A DNA stretch of 64,000 nt from Smittia aterrima (lineage: Eukaryota; Arthropoda; Insecta; Diptera; Chironomidae), in assembly GCA_033063855.1 (NCBI GenBank), contig CP093829.1, forward strand, positions 4,164,243 through 4,228,242, read 5' to 3'. Position numbers and translations under genes: made by a program. The notes under the pieces are model-generated. The model saw nothing but the letters and a program-made list of their open reading frames with translations, made no database searches and was not told where the DNA came from. This document shows positions 14,501 through 26,277 of the stretch, piece by piece (within the stretch, counting starts at the first letter, position 1; each line of letters opens with the position of its first letter).

Positions 14501-17500
14501 TCGATCAAATCAAACAGAAAATTCATTTGTTTATCAAGCAAATGTGGTAGCAAAAAAGTTAACTCTCGCTCGGGAATCAGTTCGTGTGGAAAATCCTGAA
14601 TATTTAGTTTAGGAAAAACAGTTTACAAAAGCTTCAAACACTGACAGCAAACTTTTACATTAAATTTTCACTCGGTTTTAGTAAATTTTTAATTTTGAGG
14701 TTTGTGGCCTTAAAAAATGCATGAACAACTATTAATAAAGCTTTTGAGCTTTTTGCAAGTGAACTTTATTTTTCATTAAGGGATTCCGGGCGAGCACATT
14801 CTCTCGAGTCTATTTTGACTTTTGATCCCGTGAAATTCTCGTATCGCAAGCTCTGTAGTTGAAAGAGCTCTTAATCCCTCAAAAGTGTTGTTCTGGATAT
14901 TCATGTTTCAACATTTTGTGTTAATTAAAAGAACGAAATTTATCGCCTCATGGGTAGAAGTGCAAGTGGCTTCTCTCTCTCTCGGCATGAAACTAAATCC
15001 AAAATGCTTAAATTAATTAAGGAATCATCGCATGTTGTCCGATGTATTCCTTATGGCGTTGCACAAAACTGCTAATGTAAAGATGATGTGCGAGAATTCA
15101 GCGTCAGCTCATAAACAAAGTTGATAATTTGCCAAAACGCGAGGAGGTTTTTTTTGTGCCATGAAAGAGCTGTAGGGGCCTGACGTCGCCACAGAAAAGT
15201 CATTTAAAAATCCATTCGCAAACTTTTTATTCCTTTCACAAATTAGCATTAAGAAAGAAATGTGCAAGGCGAAGAGATAAATCATTAAAGTAAACAGCGT
15301 GCGACGCTCGTTTAACCGAAAATCTTGTTTGTTTTCTCTGTCATTTCGCGAACGACTGAGAGAGAACGCCAGTTAATGAAGTCGGGGTTATTGATTCCTT
15401 TTGACGTCGTAATGAGATGAGCGGTGAAGCTCTTTTCTTTCAATTTTTCGGAACATTGGCTTATTATGCATAATTCAGCTTCGACTCACGGCGTTGTGCT
15501 CTTTAAAGTTTAATAATTGCATTGAACGAGCGAGCACTACCGTTCATTCGCGAGTACAAACAATCTTTTTTATTTCATCGTAATTGAAACGAGGCGAAGA
15601 GGAAGAAGGCGAAGTGAACTTCAAAAGATGCATTCAATTGAAATGGGGAAAGCAAATCGACAAGACTTGCAAATCGAAAGTTCTTCTCTCTTTCGTCGAT
15701 CCAATAAATTCCATTCGCGTCTTTAACTGCTTATTTACCGGTGAAATTGCGCTGAGCCTGGTGTTGAGCATTCCTCCTCGCGAATCCAATTTCAAGTTCG
15801 CGATCGCAACGCACGAACAAGAAATTTATGGCATTAAAGGTTCATGAATAAGAAATTCTCGAAACCCGATCGCGGGTAGCTTCATCGTCGACACCATCGC
15901 CGCGTCTATAAATCACGAAAAATTAAACAATCAAATTGAGTTTAAAATATGTGCTTGCGCGATTATGCTCATGATTCCTTTTTTATAGCCGCTCATAACT
16001 CACGATAAGAACGCGAAGGGAGAATGAAAAAGTCTTTAAGATATAATAATGCTGAGGAGAAGAAGGAGAAATCTGTTCTCGACTCAAAGCATGAGAAATT
16101 CAAATCAGATAAACGCAGAGATTAATAATTCATTTGCATGTGAATGAGACACGAGTTGGAGAGTCCTTCAGGCAAGTTCGTCATCTAATGCTTACGAGTG
16201 GAAACTTCCATCTGAGTTAATGTTTAATGTCTTTTATCGTCCTTCGAGGTGAAAACTTTTTGGGGAACGATGCAATATTTCATTGCTCAGTCAGAGATGT
16301 CTCAATAAAGAAACGAAAAAGAGAATCTACAATGATCACCTTTCAAGTTCAATTCTATCGTCGAATAAAACTTCTTCTGTTCGTGACGAAGCTTCTACCC
16401 AAAAAACAAATTCGTTCAACTACAAACTTTGTATGAAATCTCTTTTTAGTTTGCATCGCGCATTCAACTCCGGTTTGTGCAATAAAAAAAAACTTTAATA
16501 TTTCTCTCCAAAAATAAACGCGCGCCGGAGATTGCGATTTAAATGCGGCGCAATATGGTTTCGCTTTTTTGTTTCTTGTGACTCGCGTACCGGCAATTGA
16601 ACGTGAGAAACGCGAATTGCCCATAAATTCTCGACGTTATGTACGTTGGCTGTGTGCATGAGGCACCCGAAAGATTCTCCACTGGAATGGATTTTTAATT
16701 ATTTTCTTGTAATCTGCTCTCGAGAGACGACGAGAAGAATATCTTTTTTTTCGGGAGGATTTTTTAATGTTGGTTAATCTACTGTGGGTCAAGAAGAAGC
16801 CGAGTTCTCGTGTGCACGGCTTTGTGGCTGGCAGGAGGTCAAAAGAATTTAAAACCAATAAGCAAAAGAATAAAGCAAAAAAAAAATCTTTCGCCCAAAA
16901 CAATTTTAATTAAGCAGCAAATTTTCGGGGCTCGGGATATTAAAAACATTAATTTCGAGGCTCGCTCTCTTCTTCCATGGGAAAAGAATTATAGTCAGAG
17001 TTGAGATCTCATGTCGTGACTGTCTGCAGACCCGCAAAAGAAACGAAGCAAACGCACCATGCCTGCGATTTAAAAATTGGCGATTCGTGACCTATTCCAC
17101 ATGCCTCGGACGCTCATCTCATCTTTCATCCGCTGACGTGGATTCGTTTTTTATGGTTTTGCTGTCTTCGGATCGCTTGTTTTCGTTCGGCAGCTCGTTG
17201 CAGTTTTTTTCCCTATCGAGTTCCAGGAAGTCTCAGTTTCGGGTGTTTTGGGGCGATTTAATTGCATGCGAGCATTGATCGATTAATGAACAACAATTCC
17301 CGCTTGAAGCGATAATATTTCGCTGCTGAATACTTAACTGCTGATTTGGTTTATGTGGCGAGAGTCAAAACAAGCTTGGCACAGCGACGACGACACAACA
17401 AGACCCAATTAATAATTTACGGTCGACCGTTGCGAAAATAATTAGAGGCGTAAATATTTTCGCCAACTTGACGGAAATTTGAGTTCGAAGTCAGACGTGC

Positions 17501-17583
17501 AAGTTATGCAATGAACGTAAGTTCTTCCGTGGCGCGACTGAAACTCAATTCAGTCAGTTTGTGTTTCAGCTTTCAATTGAAAA
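5575..17583. other. 12-kb gene desert between the GT49 gene and the tandem array
   Basis: No coding exon could be supported. Open frames reach about 110 codons (for example 7532-7864, plus) but have no domain, no signal peptide followed by a donor, and no partner exon. The stretch has short A/T runs and scattered CTCT/GAGA tracts such as the one near 7491. It could contain untranslated exons, regulatory DNA or unrecognised short genes. Confidence 0.5.
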
Positions 17584-17596
17584 TTTATTCTATAGC

Positions 17597-18265
17597 TCAA
17601 TCATCAACCTCAACCAGATCAAGGTCCTGTTGAAAAGTAAAAACATTTTCCATTTTTTTCATCGATCGAATTTTGACTGTTGTCGCAAAGCGAAATGTGA
17701 CGTTGAGCGGAAAGAGATTCGTCAAAAATCCATTCGAGAACTGAAAACTTTTGATCTCGTACATTCCCTGAGAACGATTCGCTTTTAATTTCAAGTATAA
17801 AAGCTTTGATTGCATTACCTTTCTGAAAGGACAGTCCCCATTATAGTTGATGCTCTGCTTGATTTTCTGTACAGCGGACTTTAGAAAAATGTCAACCGCA
17901 GTGTTCTTAAACATCGTGCAGATATTGAAGACTTGTTCCATAAAAGGCTTTTGGTTTGTCAAATCAGTTCCTTTAACGTGCAAGTAAGGCTTCGCGAGAT
18001 CTTTTATGAGATAGAATTTCATGTTCCATGATCTATCGCAAGGATCTTCTTTTGTGTTGATAGGACATGGTAACTTCAGTTCACTTTCGTTCACATATTT
18101 TACTCCAGCGATGAATTTCATGTCATGAAAAAATTTCGTGTGATGCTGGAAATATTTAGAAACAATCTTGAAGCATAAAGAGAATTAAAATATTTATGAC
18201 TTCACCTTCGATTGACTTTCAAAGATGAAAATCAATAAAATGATTGCGAACAAAAGTTTTCGCAT
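17597..18265 (-). CDS. secreted four-cysteine DUF1091-like protein, block A copy 1
   Basis: Exons 18265-18206 (20 codons, hydrophobic signal peptide starting MRKLLFAIILLIF), 18145-17819 (109 codons) and 17767-17597; 185 residues. The middle exon has the paired cysteines of CPINTKEDPC, then C in VFNICTMF and C in GDCPF, predicted to form two disulfides. The last exon starts GMYEI and ends LVEVDD. Sequons NES and NVT suggest N-glycosylation. Start chosen because the same MRK-signal exon recurs in all block A genes. Intron 2 (17768-17818, 51 bp) is open in frame, so its retention would add 17 residues. This copy ends the array; an AATAAA (17584-17589, minus) follows only seven bases after the stop. 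Function is inferred only: secreted carrier of a small hydrophobic ligand. Confidence 0.88.
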
Positions 18266-18299
18266 TTTCGCGTCTCGACAAACTCAAAGACAATAAAAA

Positions 18300-18372
18300 T
18301 GTTTCGCATTATTTTCACGTTAGATTATTGCTTCACTAATGACTTTATTCAGTTTTTCGACTAATGACTTAT
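18300..18372 (-). promoter_or_regulatory. block A promoter module, copy 1
   Basis: Two direct copies of the 11-mer ACTAATGACTT (plus-strand reading) at 18335-18345 and 18360-18370, 25 bp apart, upstream of copy 1. Between them and the gene lies a conserved TTTTCACGTTAGAT stretch. The same arrangement stands before copies 2-6. Confidence 0.55.
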
Positions 18373-18475
18373 GAATAATTTGAATTTAACTATTTCATCA
18401 GTGATCTGATGAAATTACTGCCAAAGGAATTTTTAAGTCTATAGTTTCAATATAATTTAAATAAAAAATTTATGC

Positions 18476-19144
18476 TCAATCATCAACCTCGACCACATCA
18501 AAGTCGTGTTGATACGTAAGAACATTTTCCGTCTTTTTCATATATCGAACTTTGATTGATATCCAAATGCGAGATGTGATGTTGACTGGAAAGAGATTTA
18601 CCAAAAATCCACTAGAAAACTGATAACTCTTGAGCTCGTACATTCCCTGAGAATGATTTGTTTAAGAATTACAGGATTAAAGGCTTTGATCGCATTACCG
18701 TTTTGAAAGGACATGCCACATCAAAGTTTATGCTCTGCTTAACCTTCTCTACAGTGGACCTTAGAAGAATGTCAATTGCAGCGTTCTTGAACATCGTGCA
18801 CATATTGAAGACTTGTTCGAAAAATAGTCTTTGATTCGTCAGATCAATTCCCTTGACGTGTATGTAAGGCTTCGTTAAATCTTTTATGAGATGGACTCTG
18901 ATTTGGTAGAAACGATCGCAAGGATGCTCTTTTGTGTTGAGTGGACAAGGTGCCTTCAATTGACTTTCGTTCACATATTTTTCTCCTACGATGAATTTCG
19001 TATCATGATAGAATAATTTATGTTGCTGGAAATGTTTAGAAAAACTTTTAAGCTTAAAGAGAATTAAAATATTTAATATTTCACCTTCGATTGAGTTTCA
19101 AAAATGAAAATCAATAAAATAATTGCGAACGAAACTTTTCGCAT
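18476..19144 (-). CDS. secreted four-cysteine DUF1091-like protein, block A copy 2
   Basis: Exons 19144-19085 (signal peptide MRKVSFAIILLIF...), 19025-18699 (109 codons) and 18646-18476; 185 residues, all three exon lengths identical to copy 1. Cysteines sit in APCPLNTKEHPC, FNMCTMF and VACPF. Exon 2 ends in ACG|GT, giving Thr where nearly all other copies have Lys just before intron 2 (CPFKT instead of CPFKK). Exon 3 reads GMYELKSYQF and ends VVEVDD. The upstream flank carries the paired 11-mer at 19213-19223 and 19236-19246, 23 bp apart. No frame damage seen. Confidence 0.88.
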
Positions 19145-19394
19145 TTTCACTCTCAACAGACTCGAAGACAATGAACATGTTTTGATTTATTTTCACGTTA
19201 GATATTTGCTTCACTAATGACTTTTCAGTTTTTTGACTAATGACTTACGAATAATTTGATATTTCATCAGATCGATCGTAATCTTAAATTTTATATATAA
19301 TTTATATTTATTTTATATGATTTATAAATTTTTTATAAAATTTATATTTATTTGCATGAAATTCTTATAAAGTTCATTTCAGAATATTCGTGTC

Positions 19395-20063
19395 TCAATC
19401 ATCAACTTCGACCACATTAAAGTCATGTTGAAAAGCGAGAACATTTTCCATCTTTTTCATAAATCGAACTTTAACTGTTGTCGTGAAGCGAAATGTGACG
19501 TTGAGTGGAAAGAGATTCGTCATAACTCCGTATGAATACGGGTAACTTCTGATCTCGTAGTATCCCTGAGAATGATTCGGTTATAATTTCAAGTTGAAAA
19601 GCTTTGTTTTCTTCACCTTTTTCATAGGACAAGCCATTTCAAAGTTGATGCTCTGCTTGAGCTTCTCTACAGTTGCCTTCAAAAAGAGATCAATTGCAGG
19701 GTTGCTGAATAACGTGCAGAAATTGAAGACTTGATCCAAAAATAATCTTTGGTTCGTCAAATCCATTCCCTTCACGTGTATGTAAGGCTTCACAAGCTCT
19801 TTTATGAGATAGATTTTGCTGTGGTATGATCGATCGCAAGGATCTTCTTTTGTGTTGAAAGGACATGCCGGTTTCATCTCACTTTCGTTCACAAATTTTA
19901 CTCCTACGATGAGTTTCGCGTCATGAAAGAATAACCGACGTTGCTGGAAATATTTAGAAATAATTTTGAAACATAATGAAAATCCAAAATTTTTTTATTT
20001 CACCTTCGACTCAGTTTCCAAACTGAAAATCAATAAAATAATTGCAAACAAAACTTTTCGCAT
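19395..20063 (-). CDS. secreted four-cysteine DUF1091-like protein, block A copy 3
   Basis: Exons 20063-20004 (signal MRKVLFAIILLIFSLETESK), 19943-19617 (109 codons) and 19565-19395; 185 residues. Cysteines in ACPFNTKEDPC, FNFCTLF and MACPMKK. The segment LFSNPAIDLFLK is shared almost exactly with copy 5, whereas copy 4 between them has LFKNTAIDLFLK, so sequence has moved between copies. Exon 3 begins GYYEI rather than GMYEI. Paired 11-mers upstream at 20135-20144 (last base changed) and 20158-20168. Intact. Confidence 0.88.
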
Positions 20064-20288
20064 TTTCCCGTCTCAACCAACTCAAAGACAATGAACATGT
20101 TTGTTTTATTTTCACGTAAGTTAGATAATTTTTGACTAATGACTATTCAGTTTGACCACTAATGACTTAAGAATAATTTGAATCTAACTATTTCATCAGA
20201 TCAATCGGACAAAATGGTTTCCAAGGGATTTTGTAATTTAAATATAATTTAAATATATTTTAGAATTCAATTTAGTTTATGCTATAGA

Positions 20289-20969
20289 TCAATCATCAAC
20301 CTCGACCAAATCAAAGTCATGTTGATAAGTAAGAGCATTTTCCGTCTTTTTCATAGATCGAACTTTGACAGTTGTCGTAAAACGAAATGTGACGTTGACT
20401 GGAAAAAGATTCATCAAAAATCCATTTGAGTATGGGTAACTTCTGATCTCGTACAATCCCTGAGAATGATTAGTTGTTAGAATTTCTAAAATTCAATTTC
20501 AAGTATAAAGCTTTGATTGCTTCACCTTTTTGAAAGGACAATCCACATCAAAGTTTATGCTCTTCTTGATCTTCTCTACAGTGGACTTTAGAAAAAGGTC
20601 AATTGCAGTGTTCTTGAACAATGTGCACATATTGAAGACTTGTTCCAAAAATACTTTTTGGTTCGTCAAATCCATTCCCTTAACGTGTAAGTAAGGCTTC
20701 GCGAGATCTTTTGTGAGGTAGATCCTGATCGAGTATGATCTATCGCAAGGACGTTCTCTAGAGTTGAATGGACATGCTGATTTCACTTCACTTTCATTCA
20801 CATATTTGACTCCAGCGATGATTTTCGCATCATGAAAGAATAATATATGCTGGAAATATTTAGAAATAATTTTGAAACATAATAAGAATCAAAAGATTTA
20901 TAACTTCACCTTCGATTGAATTTCCAAGCTGAAAATCAATAAAAAGATTGCGAACAAAATTTTTCGCAT
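20289..20969 (-). CDS. secreted four-cysteine DUF1091-like protein, block A copy 4
   Basis: Exons 20969-20910 (signal MRKILFAIFLLIFSLEIQSK), 20849-20526 (108 codons, one fewer than copies 1-3 near its start) and 20459-20289; 184 residues. Cysteines in ACPFNSRERPC, FNMCTLF and VDCPFKK. Exon 3 begins GLYEIRSYPYS. Here the usual CPxNT reads CPFNS, removing the conserved Thr after Asn. The upstream flank has the two 11-mers moved apart to 37 bp by an inserted palindrome (see separate entry). Intact. Confidence 0.88.
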
Positions 20970-21042
20970 TTTCCAGTCTCAACCAATTCAATAACAATGA
21001 ACATGTTTTGTTTTATTTTCACAAAAGTTAGATAACTTTTTC

Positions 21043-21090
21043 ACTAATGACTATTCAATTTGGGCCAAATTATTTGGCCACTAATGACTT
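21043..21090 (-). promoter_or_regulatory. block A promoter module of copy 4, with inserted palindrome
   Basis: The 11-mer pair lies at 21043-21052 (last base changed) and 21080-21090. Between them is a perfect inverted repeat, GGCCAAAT (21063-21070), one T, ATTTGGCC (21072-21079), absent from the other block A promoters. It could be a dimeric transcription-factor site or a chance insertion footprint. Confidence 0.5.
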
Positions 21091-21220
21091 AAGAATAATT
21101 TGAATCTAACTATTTCATCAGATCAATCGGACGTAATGATTTCAAGAAATTTTATAGTTTATGTATAATTTAAATATAATTTAAATATATTATAAAATTC
21201 AATTTAGTTTATGCTATAGT

Positions 21221-21897
21221 TCAATCATCAACCTCGACCAGATCAAGGTCCTGTTGATACGCAAGAGCATTTTCCATTTTTTTCATAGATCGAACTTTGA
21301 CTGTTGTCGTGAAGCGAAATGTGACATTAACTGGAAAGAGATTCATCATAAATCCATTTGAGTGTGGGTAACTTCTGATCTCGTACAATCCCTGAGAATG
21401 ATTAGTTGTTAGAATTTCTGAAGTTCAATTTCAAGTATAAAAGGTTTAATTACCTTTTTGTAAGGACAGTCTCCATCGAAGTTCATGTTCTTCTTGATTT
21501 TCTCTACAGTAGACTTTAGAAAAAGGTCAATTGCAGGGTTGCTGAATAACGTGCACATATTGAAGACTTGTTCCAAAAACACTTTTTGGTTCGTCAAATC
21601 AGTTCCCTTAACGTGTATGTAAGGCTTCAAAACATCTTTTGCAAGATATATTCTGATCAAGAATGATCTGTCGCAAGGATGTTCTTTTGTGTTGAGTGGA
21701 CATGGTGATTTCACTTCACTTTCATTCACATATTTGCCTCCAGCGATGATTTTCGCATCATGAAAGAATAATTTATGCTGGAAATATTTAGAAACAATCT
21801 TGAATCATAAAGAGAAACAAAAGATTTTTAATTTTACCTTCGATTGACTTTCAAAGATAAAAATCAATAAAATGATTGCGAACAAAACTTTTCGCAT
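21221..21897 (-). CDS. secreted four-cysteine DUF1091-like protein, block A copy 5
   Basis: Exons 21897-21838 (MRKVLFAIILLIFIF signal peptide), 21777-21454 (108 codons) and 21391-21221; 184 residues. Cysteines in PCPLNTKEHPC, FNMCTLF and GDCPYKK. Exon 3 closely resembles that of copy 4 (start GLYEIRSYP) but ends DLDLVEVDD like copy 1. Intron 1 uses donor GTAAAA where the other block A genes have GTGAA or GTGGA. Upstream 11-mers at 21967-21977 and 21992-22002, 25 bp apart as in copy 1. Intact. Confidence 0.88.
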
Positions 21898-22091
21898 TTT
21901 CGCGTCTCGGCAAACTCAAAGACAATAAAAATGTTTCGCTTTATTTTCACGTTAGATATTTGTTTCACTAATGACTTTATTCAGTTTTTCGACTAATGAC
22001 TTACGAATAATTTGAATTTAACTATTTCATCTTATGAAGTATCCATCGCGAACTAGTTTATGAAATTCTAATAAAGTTTTGTATTTGTTGT

Positions 22092-22758
22092 TCAATCATC
22101 AACCTCGACCACATCAAAATCGTTTTGATACGAGAAAGCATTTTCCATCTTTTTCATAAATCGAACTTTGATTGTTAACGTAAATCGAAATGTGTTGTTG
22201 ACTTGAAAAAGACTTGTTAGGAGTCCGTATGGATGAGGAAAACTTCTGATCTCGTACATTCTCTGTGAATGACTTGTTTTAGAATTGCAATTAAAAATAT
22301 TTGAATGCATCACCTTCTTGAAAGGACAAGCCATTTCAAAGTTGATATTCGCTTTGACTTTCTCCATAGCGAGCTTTTCAAAAATATTATTTGCATTGTT
22401 CTTTAACATCGTGCACAAATTGAAGACTTGATCCATAATTACTCTTTGGTTCGTCAAATCTGTTCCTGTCAAGTGCAAGTAAAGCTTTGATAGATTTTTT
22501 ATGAGATAGAATTGGATGTGGTTTGATCGATCGCATGGACGGTCTTTTGTGTTGATAGGACAGGAAACTTTCACGTCACTCTCGTTTACATATCTTTCTC
22601 CTGCGATGAATTTCGGATTATAAAAGTAAAACCGACGTTGCTAGAAATATTCAGATAACTTCAAAGATTAAAGGAAATTAAAAATTTTTTAAATCCACCT
22701 TCAATTCGCATTCAAAGAAGAAAATCAATAAACTGATTGCGAACAAAACTTTTCGCAT
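22092..22758 (-). CDS. secreted four-cysteine DUF1091-like protein, block A copy 6
   Basis: Exons about 22758-22700 (signal peptide MRKVLFAISLLIFFF; right splice edge uncertain by one base), 22640-22314 (109 codons) and 22262-22092; about 185 residues. It is the most diverged member of block A: acceptor of intron 1 is TAG rather than CAG, HVKG becomes HLTG, and the Gly that opens exon 3 in copies 1-5 is Arg (RMYEI). Cysteines in SCPINTKDRPC, FNLCTML and MACPFKK are kept. Intron 2 (22263-22313, 51 bp) has no stop and is a multiple of three. The upstream 11-mer pair is 22831-22841 plus a degenerate partner at 22904-22914, pushed apart to 73 bp. Confidence 0.82.
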
Positions 22759-22946
22759 TTTCGCGTCTCCACAAACTCAAAGACAATGAAAATGTTTAGC
22801 TTTATTTGACGTAAGTTAGATGATTGCTTCACTAATGACTTTATTTAGAAGATACCTCGACTTTGTTTACATAACCCAAAAAGCAATTAAAATTAGTTTT
22901 TCGACTAACGATTTGCGAATAATTTGAATTTAACAATTCCATCAGA

Positions 22947-23625
22947 TCAAGCGTCGATTTCAACAACTTCGATATCAAAGTGATATTTGTAAATTTCCAC
23001 GGTTTCCGTCTTTAATTTAGTTTTGATGACAAGTTCTATTGCGTACTGCTCGGTCAAGGGAAAGAATTTTAAGAGTATCTCAAAGCTTTGAGGATGAGGA
23101 AACTCTCGAATCTCGTAGAGCATCTGAAAGATTTCCTTTTAAACTGAGAACACTTAACTTTAATGTTTATTGACAAACCTTTTTTAACGGACACTCGATG
23201 GTAAAGTTTATGTATCGCTTCAATTGATCGAAATAATATCTCAGCAAAATGTGAAGTCCTGGATTTTTATTTAACGAGCAGAGGCTTAAAGTTTGTCGAA
23301 GCATAATTTTTCCACTTCCTTTCTTTTTTATCTGACACAAAACAAAAGCGTTCTCAAGATCACCTTTGAGGAAGAAATTGATTTTTGGAGAATGTGTACA
23401 AGGATTTAGTCTGGTGTTGATTTCGCAGAGTTTCACCGAAGCTTCGTTGATGTATTTTTCATTAGCGACGAACGAGACATTTTCGTAGAAATAAATTTTA
23501 CGCTAAATACAGAAAAATATTAACAATGTTTAATATATTTTTTCGATTGAACTGACTTTGGCGTGGACGTCATGGAATTCCAACATTAAAGTTATCACAA
23601 ATATTCCACACAAAACCGTTTTCAT
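22947..23625 (-). CDS. secreted four-cysteine DUF1091-like protein, block B copy 7
   Basis: Exons 23625-23557 (23 codons, signal MKTVLCGIFVITLML), 23502-23179 (108 codons) and 23123-22947 (58 codons plus stop); 189 residues. Middle-exon cysteines in KLCEINTRLNPC, LSLCSLNK and IECPLKK. It has PGLHILLRYY after the third Cys, a PGL signature shared with blocks B and C but not A. The last exon begins MLYEI and ends EVVEIDA. Intron 1 starts GTCAGT. The flank lacks the block A 11-mer pair. Intact; distant in sequence from its neighbours on both sides. Confidence 0.85.
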
Positions 23626-23738
23626 TCTCTCTCGTAAACTGACTGAATCATTTTCAGACAAATTTAAAAACTTTTCGTGGCGATAATTGTTAAGCAACAA
23701 TTTGTTTAATAACTTTTAAATTATTTTATCTTCAAGTT

Positions 23739-24417
23739 CTAATCAATTTCGATAACTTCAAAATCCACTTTGTATTCAGAGATAATTTCCAGCGACCTTT
23801 TGAACTGATTTCTAAATGTAACTCGCAAATAGAATATTTCCTTCAGTGGAAAGAAGTTCATCAGCAAATCGAGTGAAGGAGAGAGCTCAAATCTTTGAAC
23901 TTCGTATTTCATCTGAAAATTGAGAAATTAGAAGGAAATTTAAAGAACTTTTCTTCTAACCTTTTTCATTGGACATTCAAACTTAAAGTTAATCTTTGAC
24001 TTCAGCTGATCGTACACCAATCGAACGAAAATGTTTAGTCCAGGATATTTTTCCATTGAGCAAAAGCTTAAATCTTGTCGAACCAGAAGTTTCTTTCTGC
24101 TCTGACTTCCAACTCGAACTTGAATGTAAAGATCATTAAGCTCAGTCGTTAAGAAAAGAGTCATCTTCGGGCTCCACAAGCAAGGATTTTCTTTTGTATT
24201 TACATCACATAATTCAACCGTGGATTCGTTGAAATATTTCTCATTCACGACTTGAGTCATGTTATGATAAAAGAAAACTCGATGCTGTGAAAAGAAAAGT
24301 TTTATTTTAATGAAATTTGAATTTCTTTACTTTGACGCTTAAAACTTGAACCTTTCCAGAAACATTTCCCAAACAAAAATTGAAAATAATTAGAAATGCG
24401 ACACGTTTTGTTCTCAT
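23739..24417 (-). CDS. secreted four-cysteine DUF1091-like protein, block B copy 8
   Basis: Exons 24417-24331 (29 codons, the longest leader of the array, MRTKRVAFLIIFNFCLG...), 24284-23961 (108 codons) and 23912-23739; 194 residues. Cysteines in ELCDVNTKENPC, LSFCSMEK and FECPMKK; PGLNIFVRLVYDQ follows the third Cys. Exon 3 starts MKYEVQRFEL. The leader is probably cut after the NVSG region, leaving a short extra N-terminal segment. Grouped with copy 7 because both have the QLK(R/S)xINF segment before the last Cys. Intact. Confidence 0.85.
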
Positions 24418-24631
24418 TTTGTGACTGAAATGTTTTTTAAATTGAGAAATATTTTTAATTCAAAAGGAAGTCTCTGATAGATAATTCTCGCGTTCGAAAC
24501 CAAAATATTACGTAACTTTAATTTTCCTGAAATATTTAAAAATTAACATTTTTGATTATTTTTCTCGTTTCTCTGATTACTCTCTCCACCAGAGCGAAAT
24601 GTCCGCTCATCAAACGAAATGTTAAAACTTG

Positions 24632-25304
24632 TTAATCGGCTTGAACAACTTGCACATCAAACGTTAGTAAATAGACCAACTCCATCGTTTTTTGATACTG
24701 ATTCTTCAAGCCAAGAGTTGCTGCGTATTTTCGGCCAGCGGTGAAGAAGTTCATGAGAAGATCAAAGCTTGGATGTATCTCGAATGCGTTGAATGAATAA
24801 TTATCCTAAACAAACATTTAAATTTTGTAAAGTGAATTAAAACGAGCGAAAGAAACCTTCGGCACTGGACACTCGAACTTAAAGTTTGTTTTTCCTTTAA
24901 TCTGCTCCTGAAAGAATCGAATGAAAATGTTCAATCCTGGTTGCTTGTTCATCGTACAAAGATTAACAAATTGTTGAATGAAAGTTTTGTTGTTGTTATC
25001 GAGATCGATAACTTTGAGAAATACGTAAGGACGAGTTACATCCACAATCGATGTAATATTCATTTTGATTGACAAATTACAAGGAACCGCTTTCGTGTTG
25101 ACTTTGCAGGGATATTCAGTGTAATAGTTTGCAATGTATTTTGAGTTCGCTGCACTTCTCGCATTGTCGTAGAAGAATTGTTTGTGCTGAAAACAAATGG
25201 TAAACGATTTTTCAAATTCCTAAAATTTAACTAACCTTAGCAAACGATTTGTTAACGAAGTTAAATCCACAGAAAATACAGAAAAACTGTGTGAAAAGTT
25301 TCAT
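24632..25304 (-). CDS. secreted four-cysteine DUF1091-like protein, block C copy 9
   Basis: Exons 25304-25236 (23 codons, MKLFTQFFCIFCGF leader), 25186-24857 (110 codons) and 24805-24632; 190 residues. Cysteines in YPCKVNTKAVPC, VNLCTMNK and FECPVPK. Block C hallmark features are DVTRPYVFLK before the third Cys, PGLNIFIRF after it, and the CPVPK exon end. Exon 3 opens DNYSFNAFEIHPSFDLL. The KAVP spacing residues replace the usual KENP. Two cysteines in the leader should be removed with the signal peptide. Intact. Confidence 0.87.
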
Positions 25305-25418
25305 GATCAACAACGATCTGATGAATGCAAAAATTATTTGACATTTAAAAGCAATTAACGAACTCCAATAATTTTCTCTTTTGTCTCTGTTTATCGCGAA
25401 TCAAACAAAAAAAGAAAA

Positions 25419-26094
25419 TCAATCGACTTCAACAACTTCCACATCAAACATAAGAATGTAAATCGTTTCCATCGTCTTCTGATATTTGTTCTTAAAGCCA
25501 AAGCTGACAGTGTACTTTCGACCGAGAGTAAAGAAGTTCAAGAGCAGATCAAATTTCGGATGAACCTCAAACGAGTCGAACACGTAATTACCCTGAAAGA
25601 ACATTGGAATCAACTAAAATAGAACTGAATAAAATGATAAATAACCTTGGGGATTGGACACTCAAACTTGAAGTTTGTTTTTCCTTCAAACCTCTCTCGA
25701 TAGAATCGAATGAAAATGTTTAATCCTGGCTGATTATTCATATTGCAAACGTTCACATTTTGTTGCATGAAAATCTTGTTTTTCTCAAGATCAACAATTT
25801 TGAAATAAACGTAGGGACGAGTTGCTTCAATTATCGCAGTAACGTTCACTTTGATTGATAAATTACAAGGATTTTCCTTCGTGTTGATTTCACAAGGAAT
25901 TTCACTTGAAGCGCTTCTTGAAAGGTATTTTGGATTTGTTGCAGTTCTTACATTGTCGTAGAAAAAATGTTTGTGCTGAAAATAATTATTTCAGGAAGTT
26001 TTAAATTATTTTTAATTGATCTGACCTTCCCATCCGATCTATGAAGCAAATTAAATCCGAGGAATATCCAGAAAAACAGTTCGAGAGGTTTCAT
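25419..26094 (-). CDS. secreted four-cysteine DUF1091-like protein, block C copy 10
   Basis: Exons 26094-26026 (MKPLELFFWIFLGF leader, 23 codons), 25975-25646 (110 codons) and 25592-25419; 190 residues. Cysteines in IPCEINTKENPC, VNVCNMNN and FECPIPK. Exon 3 opens GNYVFDSFEVHPKFDLL and ends EVVEVD. Exon starts HKHFFYDNVR closely match copy 9 (HKQFFYDNAR). Intact and probably the sister of copy 9. Confidence 0.87.
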
Positions 26095-26277
26095 GATCAA
26101 CAATGATCTGTTTTGATTTTACTGATATTTGAATTGTTGTAAAGCAATTTCAGCGATTTTTTTTTAAATATTTGCAATTAATTTAATGATTAGATAATTT
26201 AATGATTCTACCACTTGAAAAGATATTTTAATAATTTTATGTATGTGATTATCCCTATTTCAAACGTTATCTGCCCA

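Noticed and set aside
22092..22758. Possible frameshift in the leader exon of copy 6
   Set aside because: Depends on a single base in an A run near 22730 that I could not count with certainty; the paralogue alignment favours an intact 20-codon exon.
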